Made by a program: the position numbers and the translations under genes. DNA of 64,000 nt. Source: Rhopalosiphum padi. Lineage: Eukaryota; Arthropoda; Insecta; Hemiptera; Aphididae. This document shows, piece by piece, positions 39,738 to 51,422 of this stretch; within the stretch, counting starts at the first letter, position 1; every line of letters begins with the position of its first letter. Where the stretch lies: positions 27,568,652-27,632,651 of the forward strand of contig NC_083597.1 in assembly GCF_020882245.1 (NCBI RefSeq), given 5' to 3'. Below the pieces are notes generated by a model. That model saw nothing but the letters and a program-made list of their open reading frames with translations. It ran no database searches and was not told the DNA's origin.

Positions 39738-40512
39738 TGTATATATTTATTAAATAGTAATATGATCATTTTAAATTGTATATAAAATGTTCTATTATTT
39801 TGGTTTTGATCACACGATTCGAATTGTGAATAGTATCATACATTTTAACTTAATGTACCCACTGTTTTGGAACTAAAAAAAATTTAACCATATAATTTTA
39901 AGTTCTGATTTATCCAATAAATGTAATGATTTTACAATAATTTTATTTACGTACCAATAATATCGCTTATTCAAATAATCTTAAATTTTTTGGAATTTAT
40001 AATTTTTACATGTATTATAATTACACAAGATATGTATAAAAAAAATATGTTATGTGATATAGCATAGCATTAATTTAATGCCATGTAATCCTAGTATAGA
40101 AACGGTGTTTGAAAAATATAGCATTATCGGGTTTTAAAACCGATATTCTATTTTTAGATTTTTTTAAAATTATATTAATATTTCAGTGCATGTAGTGTTC
40201 ACTGTTCACATTGTTTTAATTTACGTGGTTTCAATTGACAACAACCGTTTTGAATGTTCGATCATTTTTTTATAAACCTAATGTTTTACTTCCTTTCTTA
40301 ATCTGACAATTAAAAAGAAAAAAGGTTTTTTCTTTGTACTATTTTCACAGATTTTCAAGCCAGGTTGGCTGGTTATGAATTATCGGTTCAAAATAAACTT
40401 AATATGTTGTGATAAGCCGAGAGAACTATTTTTATTAGTTTTTTTTCTTCAAATAAATGATTTACATGTTTAAATTTTAAGTGATTCTATGAGCACGCTT
40501 ATGTAGTATGAC

Positions 40513-40922
40513 TAGGGTTCTAAAATTGAAAATTTCACTCTTTTTGAAATATTTCAATGAAATATTGAAAATATTTTTTCTTTTTTTAAATTTATTCGGT
40601 TATAGTTAATTAAAAATAATATATTGGTTATATACAGAAAATATTGATAGTAAATATGCACTTAAATTTTTGATATTTACCACTTGTATTATTAATTGGG
40701 TCCTTATTGGTTATTATTATTATTTATTATACATATTTTCTTTAATTCACACAATAAACCAACTTTTGAAAATTTTCACTTGCAAGTCGACGTGATTATA
40801 AACTTTAAGATAAAATAATTTATATTTTATTTTTCATTGCAATGAAATATTTCATGAAAATGTCATGAAAAATTTTGTGAAATATTTCAGGAAAATAAAT
40901 TTCATGAAATTTTAAAACCCTA
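40513..40922. mobile_element. hAT-like MITE (410 bp) with perfect 8 bp target duplication
   Basis: Ends tagggttctaaaatt and aattttaaaaccctaa-side tail (tttaaaaccct-a) are inverted copies. AGTATGAC occurs directly on both sides (40505-40512 and 40923-40930). Near both ends the palindrome tgaaatatttca is repeated several times, like subterminal transposase-binding repeats. No coding sequence. Confidence 0.8.
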
Positions 40923-41164
40923 AGTATGACTATTATTTTAGAATACTAAAAAAAGGACACTAATATAAGTTGTATACGAATTATTGATATTAAATAGAAA
41001 CAAATATTCTTTTATCTTTGGGATTATCAAACTTGAGATAAATATTAATGTTTTTATATTTATGTTGTTACAAAATAGATAAGTTAAAAGAGGATTAATT
41101 ATTACAGAAGGAATATTTGAAGACATTACGAGCCCGTTACACTAACTGTGTGTTTTTATTTCAG

Positions 41165-41222
41165 CACAGCAAGCTGAGCAAACTAAGTTGAGCGGAGACG
41201 TTCTATTAGACTATATCGCTAA
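41165..41222 (+). CDS. Second candidate exon of the same plus-strand gene
   Basis: Preceded by tgtttttatttcag and followed by gtatat. In the frame set by the 33734-33781 exon it reads QQAEQTKLSGDVLLDYIA plus two bases. The stretch is locally GC-richer than its flanks and hydrophilic, as coding exons usually are. The implied intron is 7.4 kb and holds pseudogene D on the other strand. No family is recognised. Confidence 0.4.
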
Positions 41223-44200
41223 GTATATTTTATTTTATAGGTTTCTTTGATATGCTTATTAAAGTCATTTTTTTAATTTTAGTATTATAGTAGGTTTGTT
41301 GATAAAATGTTTCCAAAAACATTGTATTAATTATATTTTTAGTATTTAATTATTATAATATATACATAATACATATATTATTTATACCACTGTATCAACT
41401 TCTGATAACTCAAATAACATCTTTCTGTGAATATCGTAAGACAGTAAAAATGGGCTTATAGTATAAATAAAAAATACCTTAAAATAAATCAAAAGTGTCA
41501 TTGCGTATAGTAAAATTCAAAATAATATAATATACATAAAAGTTTTAAGTCCTTGGAATAATGTTTTTGATTTAAATAATGAAATATTTAAAATCGTTAT
41601 CCACCGTTGAAATTTTAACTTTTTAAAATGTCTATAAAAAATAACTATGTTTGTATAAATTTTAGATTTTTTAGCTCAAGTATGAAATAATAATAAGAAA
41701 TATCATAATATCATATTCAATTTTAAAGTCTTAACTAGAAAAATTAAAGATTTGATACATTTTTTACTACAGAATACTTTAGTTTGTTAACTATTGTGAG
41801 TTAGTCGAATTTGTAAAAATTAATTTAGATTTAAAATCCATATTAAATAAAAGTTGGCCTATGTATTTTTAATAATTTTATATAGGTAAATGTAAGAAAA
41901 ACTTATGTGGGATATTGTAATAATAAATATAATATAATATATCTACTAGCTAAACCCCGTGTAATTCATTGCCCCTACAAAATTCATTCGTGTTAAATTT
42001 GATTGCCTAATTCTAACATTTAGCGTGAGGATAAGTACTATTTTTGGTTTTCTGATTTGTTGTATAGATGATACAACCTTTACATAACTATTCCATCCAG
42101 CGTTGCATTTTTTCAATTGATTAACCGATTATGTATAATTTTTTTTTTAATATTCGTACAACCGTAAACATAATGAAGAGGTAATCGGGATAAAAACTAT
42201 CCTATTTTTGATGGAGACCAAATAACACATATTTATCATAATTTCATAAAAATCGGATGACAAGTTTCAGAGTGCGTTGGAGGACATACCCGTTGTATAC
42301 CAAATTTTTATAATATATAGAAATATAAAATATATCTAAATAGCTTAAAAAGTGTCAAAATATTTTTTAAAATTATGCCATGTATAAAAAATGCTAATAT
42401 CAACATTTAGTGAAAATTTAAAGTATCTAAAATTATTCGTAATTTAATTACCACAAAAAAACAAAATCGCTGTGGGAGAAATTGTTATAATACTTGAATA
42501 TCTGTCATTAAAATTTGAACTTTAAACGATTATTTATAAAAAATTAATTTTTGTTCTTGTAAATTTTTTTAATTTAATTTAGGCTGAACAAATATATATT
42601 AAGAACCTAGTATTAAATTTTCAAATCTCAAGTTTAAACAGAATATTTTCTTTACAATTTCTAACTACAAAATAATTTGTGATTTTCCAGATTTTGACGA
42701 ATTTTATCAAAATTCTTACTTTAAATGCTTATAAAAATTATTTCATCTATACATTTTTGCTATTTTTTAACTTTAGAAAGGAACCACTTATTAGGAACCT
42801 TTTGTTAAATTTTTAAACATTTGAATGAGTATACGTATTAACACCTAGTGAAACTAACAAGTTCACTCGTCATTAGTTTTTGAATTATAATAAAATTAAT
42901 CAATAATTAGTTCATTGTAACAATGTATGTTTTTCTTAATTATTTTTTTATTTTTCCCAATTTGGAGAAAATAACTGGGCATTTTTTTATTTTTTTTTTA
43001 TCTCCAATGCACCAACTTGATCCAATTTGTTACCAGAAGCAACTGCCAAAATTAAAAAATCAAAGTATTTTTACCGCCTCAAAAGGCGATGACAGACAGA
43101 AAAAAAACACATTGTAGAATCAATATATTTATTGTTTTGCTCAGAATCTTAAATTAATACGGTTTGAAAAAAGAATAAAGTATTAGAGTGATTTTTTTTT
43201 TTTGAACAGATCGTATACATTTATTGGTTTTTCAATAATTTTTTTAGTTTAGTATAATAACCTGTTATTTGTTCTTTACAAATAATGATAAAATTAGTGA
43301 ATATGATCGTTATGTTTTAAAATTGCCAACTGTGTTAATTATTATTAACTTAACTCGTTCATTTTATAATGACATAAATGTTATTTTTTTTTTTATTTAT
43401 CTCTAGTTTTGTTAGTTGTAATGTCAGATTATATTTATTGTAGTTGAATGAAATGTTATATTTAATATTAGTGCATATGTGCATATTTCATTATTATTTG
43501 CAAATATTATTTTTAACTGTTTAAATTGTTCACAATAACAAGATATATTTGCATGTGCTGAATAAATCTTTTTATTGTCAAACGAATCACAATAAATACC
43601 TATACTCCAATATTATGATAATTTTCAATAAATTCTTTTGAAATATACAAAATACTTAATATTTTAGTTTTAAAATATGCTATATAATATGTTCTAATTC
43701 ATGCTTATGAGTTTGTGATATATTATGAATTATGATTTCATGTGATTGTGTTTAAATTGCTTTAAATTTATGTAATGAAGTTAGCAATCGTTTACTACAT
43801 TATACGTGGTATATAGTGTCCGGTCTTAAATTACCTAAAATTCTCTAAAAAATAACCAAATATGCCTTTAGAAAATGACTAACATTTTTTTATGCAATTA
43901 AGTGGTAGAAAATGACGATTTAACTTACAGAGTTACTATATCTTATCTAAAAAAATTCAAAAACAAATTATCAAACTTATAAGCACGTACAATAAATAAA
44001 CAATAGTAGGTAGTTATACTAGAAATAAATACGTGATTTCCAACCACATCCGATTATCACTAGAGAGTAGAGATAGATAAAGACGTTGTTACATTCTACG
44101 AGTATATAGATTATAGAATGACTGTCATCGAAATTTAGTGTAGATGACAACTACCTAAAAGGTTGAAAACTATATAAGAGTGCATTTTAAAACCATATAA

Positions 44201-44230
44201 ACATTATTTAGTAATTTAGTAATTTAGCAT
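41223..44230. other. Spacer, no gene recognised
   Basis: AT-rich DNA between the plus-strand exon candidate and the MULE remnant. The ORF at 42923-43117 (plus) has no coding character. No cluster exon or complete element could be found. Confidence 0.5.
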
Positions 44231-44239
44231 GTATAAAAA

Positions 44240-44880
44240 TGTTTTAGATATGTTACAAAAAAATTGAACTTAATTTCAATCCAGATTCGGTCGCTTGTGA
44301 TTTTGAATTAGCAGATTTTAAAGGTATAAAACAATTCTTTTTTTTCGGCATTTTAAAATAAGTACTTTTTTGCATGAACTTTTGGTCAAAATTGAGTGAG
44401 CTTTATTTTTTCCTTGGTACAGCATGAAGCTCAAATTTTCCATACATGTAATACTTATAACTGCATTGGATTTTGTTCCTATACTTGATTTGACACATTA
44501 GACATTTTATCAGAAAATTTACAATATGAATGTACTTGAATGGTTTGAAGATATTATATTGGCCGGTAAAATCGAGTCGTGAAGGTCTAAGTCCGCCGTT
44601 ATTTTCTTCAGCAATATAAATTCAATACACACGTATATTAACGAATAAAGAATAATTATTCAGAAGCAGCTAACCGACATTTTAATCTACAGGTAAATAG
44701 TAGTTACACTAAAATATGGGCTTCCATAAATTGAATGAAAAAAATTAAATTTGGATGAGATACTCAATACGAGCAATTTGTGGCAGGTCATAAACTCATA
44801 ACCCACCGAAAATTTTTTTAAAAAATACATTAATTATTGATAAACGGATATTAAAATTAGTAGAAAAATATTACAAAAAT
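44240..44880 (+). mobile_element. Degraded MULE-like transposase fragment
   Basis: Plus-strand pieces in shifting frames: NFNPDSVACDFELADFKGIK (44276-44335), NVLEWFEDII..GK (about 44532), NRHFNLQVNSSYTKIWASIN (44668-44735), then KKIKFG.. and QFVAGHKL. The order and wording resemble the 'CDFE.aai.a' to 'FedtyIG' to 'n..f.....hp.iw.fi..lk.eq' layout of MULE-type transposases common in aphids. Many stops and frameshifts make it non-functional. Confidence 0.55.
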
Positions 44881-46545
44881 AACATTTTAAATTTTATTAG
44901 AAGCATATCACATAACATTGCTTTAAAATAAATAATAAATTAAAATTAAAATGTAAATACTTATTTTAATGTAAAAATTTATGTTGACGTACTAATTTTA
45001 TTTTGTTAAATTGTACATTTTATAACAAATTTAATTTGACTGTAAATTGTTTTAGAATTTTATTTAATATTACATAAATATATCTAAAATCGACTACGTT
45101 ACCGGACGTTTTAGGACGTTATAGATACGTACATACGTAATTAACGTTATCGTTATCTGCGTTTTTGCGACGCATATAGTATGTACATTGCATGTATGTA
45201 TTTGGGTTTGACTAATTTAACAAATTTTCTCTTATCATACTACTGGAGAGAAATATTACTGTTCATATATCCGTATTTGTAAAAAAAATGTATTCTGCAT
45301 AAAACGCCGAAATAATTATACCTTAACAGTATCGCTGAAATAACAGAGTCGAAAAGTCTAAGATCTAAGTTCAAATCTTGGTTAATGTTTGCCTTTATGT
45401 AATCATTATTTATTAGTTGTAGAATAAATACGTTTAAAATGTGAATTACAATACAATTTAAAAAGTATATAATAATATCATATTTTTCTTAAAAAATCAA
45501 ACTTGGATTAAAATTTTGTAACTTTAAACTGTATAAATATATACTTGTACGAATATGTCAGTGCATTTAGAGGTTATTTATGTATTTTTAAATTATATGT
45601 GAATATTTTTATTTAAATTTGCACACTCAAAAATGAAATTAAAATGAAATTATTAAGATCGATTATAGAATACGTACAAACAACTGAACTAGCTATAATT
45701 AATCTTAATTGATTTCCTAGTGGCCTAGTTGATTTGTTAAAACTCCTATTCTAACATTTATTTTTTCTAGTTATTTGGAAAAAGACTATCAATTAAATCC
45801 AATCTATTAACAAAAATGAAACTCAATTTATGTAAATACTGCTTGTATTCAATTTAAAAATTAAAAATTTTAAATTTTTAAATTTTTGTTTTCTAAGCTA
45901 ACTAATGAATAAACTTAAAAATGTTGATGACTTATTATATATTATTTAATAGGTACATACTTCATAATTTGTCTAGCATGATATTTATTTTTTAGTGTAA
46001 AATATATATATATATATATATATATTCAGTCATAATTTTCTTTTATTGATGATAATAATAACGTAACTGAAATCAAAATAATGCAAAATTGTTTTTAAAA
46101 TTTAAATTTAAATACATAATTCTTTAAATATTTATTATTTACTAGCAAAGTTAAATGCATTTAAGGTAAAAAGTAAAATATATTTATATTATTTCATGCC
46201 AAATTAATGCTTTTTGAATATTCAATGACAATTTTAAGTTTCTTAATTTATTTTTTTGAATTACACAGGAAAATGAATACATACACCCCACCTATTACCT
46301 ACTTGAATTCCGGCGTATTTATTTTTATACTTTTAAATTTTATAATATAGAACTTATATTGATTTTAATAAATTTAAAGTAAGAAAATGCAGTAAAAAAC
46401 TATATTTATTTAATATAAATACAAAACGCATATATTTATAATCATGTATAGTAATAATATTGTTGAATACCTTCATTATAACTCTAGAGAGAAACTTTAT
46501 AGTTTTTTTTTTTTATACTCAACTTGTCAATTAAAATGGTTAATT
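44881..46545. other. Spacer 3' of gene E
   Basis: AT-rich, with a (TA)n tract at 46004-46025 and a locally less AT-rich patch at 45090-45200 containing several acgt words. No gene was identified. Confidence 0.5.
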
Positions 46546-49500
46546 TTAATCTAGTTTTGGACATGATGTAAAAGTACATGATTCCCACCCATTAATAATT
46601 TGGTTTGTTACTGGAAATTGTCCACATTCACAATTGCAACCATAGTCATCTGTATCAAGCTGTCGTAAGATAATTCCTTTGTAGTTTTGTTTTGCATAAA
46701 CTCCCTAAAAGATATAACGAAATAATATTAAAAATAATTTATTAATAATAACTAACTGTTATCTCTACTATAAAGAGAGGTGGATAGAATTCTGACACAA
46801 TCAGATATTAATTCGTATTCTAGAAAACTATATTATATTTTTTTAAATGTTGGAAATACTTTTATTAATAAGTAATTGTAAAATAGAAATATAACCCTGG
46901 ATAAGACTCAGGTAAATTATTATAATTTTTTTATGTTTATTATATAATATTTTAATATATTTACTTGATCATATGAAAGTTGTGAAGGATTCGAACACCA
47001 TTGGCATGAATTAGAATCGGTATTACTACAATACTGTAATCAAAACGATAAACATTACAATGTGTTGAACCATAAAAGTGTAAAATTTAAAAAGGAGATA
47101 TTTTTAACCATTCCTAAAAATTAATTTTATAAAAAACGTGTTATAAATGGTGTTCAGATTAATAAGTTAACTATTTTAATTTATAAAAAAAAAAAAAAAT
47201 ACTTATTAAGTTTTTCAAATTGACAATATTTTGAATGTAGTTGTTTAACAAAATTTATTAAATAATTTGTTTAAAATTTATAATATTATTTCATATCATT
47301 TGTAAAAATAGTTATTATGATTCTTCGTAAATGGAATTAGATATAAATATAAATAATATAAAACATTTAATTTCTTTAAAACAAAGTACCTACATGCTAC
47401 ATATTTCTATGAATTGACTATACTTATTGGTTGACCATTGGTTATGTACGCGTTAATAATAGATAATGTAAAAATTTATTTATTTGTATATTTGTATGTT
47501 ATTGTATAGCTTAATAATTTTTTAGAAGCTATGTAAAAATTAAAAATATTGTATACCTATCGAGTGATCTTCTTTAATAGTAAACACTCATTTTTTCAGA
47601 ATGTATCAACTTTTTATTCAAAATGTATAAAAATTTAATTTTGGACGAAGAATTAGTTAGTTATAACACATGACTTATATGTAATTTTTGTTATACTTTA
47701 AGAGTATTTAATATTTCAATAAACTCAGTGAAGTAGAGTTTACTTTTATACTGATCTTAACTTTAAATATTTTTGTGATTAATTAATTATTTATTCTTAA
47801 TATAAAAAAAAATGTCATATTTTCAAAAATGTTAATTTTTAATAACTTCAAATTATTTATTAAAATATTTTAGTAATTGAATGGTTGTTAAAATATTTAA
47901 TAAGTGTTTATTGAGAAAAAAAATATTGGTAAATAATGTACCTAATTAATTCTAGTATTGAATCAAATATTAAGTAGTATAGTTATAATAGGCAGCTATA
48001 TATATATATAATTCGATTTTCTCTATATATTTATTGTTCACGAAGGTATGATAAGCTATTTTATAATATGCTCCGATTGATACAATTTGGCAAAGTTTGG
48101 TCGAACGATATAAGCACGATAATCGCGTTAAAATGTCAATAATAAAATAAATTTAATATCTATAAATAAACAAATAGTTATTATTAATTATAAAATTGAT
48201 CATACTTTTGCATAAGATGTAAGTTGCTTTTTGTCTTTGCCAACAAGAGATTTTGGAATTATAACTGATACTTGTAACATAGCGTATATTTTTGATTTAT
48301 CCATAGTTGAATTATTAATAGCATTATTAACTGATTCCTGAAAAAAAAAATCATTAAATAATGTTTTCTTTTAGGAATTTGTTTGTATTTATAAGTATAG
48401 GTACATACTATAGTCCACATAGATGGACTAGTGGACTTTACTGGACTCAAGCCAAGTTGTTTTGCTTCTGCATCGCATATGTTTAAATTCCCCAAATCAA
48501 TTGCATAAAATTCCAAAATTTTATTTGTTTTTGTAAAATCAAAAACTTGAAGAGCATGATTAGAATGTAATTAATTAGTTTATATAAACATTAAGAATAA
48601 AAATTGTATATTATTCCTTATAGCTTATCACTTATAAGTATATAATATACATATTATATTAAATTATTTAATATTTTTTTTATTATGCAATAAGACTTAC
48701 GTGTTTTATCTGGATAAAGTGAATAGCCCGGTCCATCTACAACCAATCCAACTTTTAATTGATTAATTTCTTTTTTAATAGAAGTGACAAAGTCAAATAT
48801 TTTTTGTGCAAAGTTTTCTATGCCAGCCTAAAAAATATTATATATTTAATCAAAAAAAATGCTTGTAATATAAAAGATATTAATTCTATGTATAAGTTTT
48901 TTAGTTGAAATTAATTGTATTGCATTTTTAAACAATGCGTTATAATGATATGATAGTGTGTGAAAACTTAAGGCCATTTATCAGAGAATCAGAAATAAAT
49001 CGAAATAATTCATCATCAGTACCATTCGGTAACTGAAGTGACAAATATACATCTTTAAGAGTTTATAAAATTCTCATAGTAAAACTAAATAAAATTATAC
49101 TTTGGTTTTGTTTACGATTATTTTAAATAATTATCATAATTATAAGTATTTAACATTCAGCTTATATAGAACTTTAAAACTACAATAAAATAAAATAATT
49201 ACAATGAAATTTTTTACTCACATATAGGTCTCGACAATTAATCATAATACCGGTGATTTTATATGTATTTAAAAAATTGATTAATGGATCAAATGATTCT
49301 TTCTTGAATACATTGGCATCCGGGGGACTCAATACTGAGTCCCAATCATCAGAAAATCCAAACCCAATGCTTATGTAAACCGGTTTGTTAATTTGTGTCA
49401 AGCTTCTTATGATATCTTTTATCATCAAAGTATCAATATTTTTATACACAGTATTTAATAACATGGATACTCTATTCGGAATGAGATAAGACCTTGGCAG

Positions 49501-51422
49501 CGACCGCAACGGTCAGACAACACCCGTTTGTCAACCACACCGAGTCAACTATTTTGCGTCTGCTGTATAGTAAAGCCACGCACATGCGTCCAAGTTGGCC
49601 TCCGAGGTCTGTTTTCATTCCGAATAGAGTATAGTATAGTTAACTTACAATTATAACCATTTATTCACAATGGTAATAATTTATTAATATTATATAATGT
49701 TTATTTATTATTTACTATATATTATTTAGTCATTAAAAATAATTAAATGGTAATATTTTACAGTTATAAATAATAATAAATCACTTTAAATACATTGTAA
49801 GAATGTTTGGCTAGCATCACATATTATATAATAATCAATATTATAATTATAAGTAGGAAACGGATTTTAATGCAAATTGCATTTCTTTCAAAATATCTCA
49901 AAACATTACTTTCCAAGCACAAAGTTAATTTCACACATAAATTAATTAAAAAATATAACTTTTTTGCATTTTTTTTTTTTTAATTTTTAATGCATTTTTA
50001 TGCTTTTAAATAATTTTTATGTAAGAATGAATACAATTTGATAAAAATTTAGTTAAAATTCATTCTAAAAGAATACAATGAAGTATTAGTTATTTTACCT
50101 GGTCTCTTAAAAAATATTGTACTAAAGAAATATTATCTTTTTTTTTTATTTATTAATGGTTAAGGTATATGGCTAAGCAGATTACCTCATTTATACTTTT
50201 ATAAAATATATGTATCAGTTGGAATTTATATATTTTCATATAGTATCAACAAACATGAGAAAACAGTATAATTTAAATGAATTAATGTATAATTCGTTTA
50301 TCGTTACTTTTATCTCCTTCCATTACATGAGAATTAGTACCATCATTACAGTCAAAAGCAAATTGACCAACTGAAAATGATTCACAACGTTCTGGCATTT
50401 CGTTAACATTAAATACATAAGGACTTTTCCAGACATGTCCAGCTATTTCGCAAATTATCTGATTTGCACTGCCATCTTTAACACATACAATATTACTATA
50501 TAATAGATAGAATTAATATTTACTTAAAAAAATTATTAGTTTTAATATTTTAAACATTAAAAAAAATTGAATTAAAATGACGTGTTTAAGCATTTTAATC
50601 CAATCTTTTCATCAATCATTATTCGATTTTTCAAAATATGATTTTTAGAATCTTCAAGTATACTTAAAGACTATGTTTTCAAAATTTTTATTTGTTTTTT
50701 CTATTAAAAAAAATTGTTTATAAAATGAAAACCCTTTTTCTATTAAACATAATGTATTAAATAATTTTATTGAAAATCAAAATTAAAATTTGAACCAGTC
50801 GGTTTTTTTTAACTTTATATATTTAAGACAATGTTTAATAATGGGTTCGATTTAAAGATATGGAGGCTATGATGATTTTATAAAAATTATAATATGTAAT
50901 ATGTATATCAACATAAATAATTTGTAAAAATGGTCAGAGTAATAATAAATACTCGAACTAATATAACATACATTTTCTATTTTCGTAAAATCATATCTAA
51001 GGACTATAATCCTTAGTATTATTATTTTGATAAATACGAAATTATTCTATACATTTTAAGTTATGAATACATAAACATTTTGAAGAAGATAATTTATCAA
51101 AAAATTTACTGTAAAATTAAGAAATTGTCATTGTAAAACAGAAGTTTTTATTTTTATACTCGTAATTCTAAAAATCAGTGTTAGAATAATTAAATAAATA
51201 GTTTTTTATAGTAGTTTTTATTATAGTGAATAATTTCATATACTTTTACCCTATCAAAAAATGCAATCAAATGTATTTTATTAATTTAATTAATTTAATA
51301 ACTTTGTAAACACTAAAAAAATAATAATTATGTTGGTAATTTCTCTAAAAAACAATTTAATTACCTTGTGCTGTAATCGATGGAGAATATAAAAGTATAC
51401 CCAAAATAAGCACTAATATCAT
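46546..51422 (-). CDS. Gene E: secreted GH18 chitinase-like protein, 8 exons, 347 aa
   Basis: Exons (minus): 51365-51422, 50308-50475, 49222-49415, 48701-48827, 48409-48545, 48206-48337, 46965-47033 and 46546-46704 (1044 nt). All borders are GT..AG. The signal peptide is MILVLILGILLYSPSITAQ. This copy shows the GH18 pattern best: NQIICEIAGHVWKS..RCESFSVGQFAFD (beta 1-2), KPVYISIGFGFSDDW (SIGG region), FLNTYKITGIMINCRD (strand 4), KVGLVVDGPGYS, ILEFYAIDLGNLN (MxYD-like) and GIILRQLDTDDYG (last strand). Against DGxDxDxE the strand-4 residues are TGIMINCR, so both acidic residues and the catalytic Glu are missing. The C-terminus has extra cysteines (CNCECG...SCTFTSC). A 160 bp MITE ends 55 bp upstream of the exon 3 acceptor, in the branch-point zone. 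AATAAA lies at 46405-46410 (minus). Smaller introns than A-C. Confidence 0.82.
49470..49629. mobile_element. Tc1/mariner-like MITE (160 bp) beside exon 3 of gene E
   Basis: Inverted ends ctctattcggaatgag and tcattccgaatagag, extending with mismatches to about 28 bp, flanked by TA on both sides (49468-49469 and 49630-49631). It is GC-rich for this region. It lies in intron 2 of gene E with its edge 55 bp upstream of the exon 3 acceptor. Confidence 0.85.

Noticed and set aside
45335..45400. tRNA-like phrase (aagttcaaatcttggtta) resembling a T-arm/B box
   Set aside because: No matching acceptor stem or convincing A box could be paired; at most a worn tRNA-derived SINE trace.
46260..46360. Possible plus-strand exon after ttgaattacacag (ENEYIHP...)
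   Set aside because: No donor site at a reasonable distance and the frame drifts into AT-rich low-complexity sequence.
49416..49509. N-terminal extension MRSLPRSYLIPNRVSM of the ORF over exon 3 of gene E
   Set aside because: Most of this extension is encoded by the MITE and intron sequence; the conserved acceptor at 49415 excludes it.
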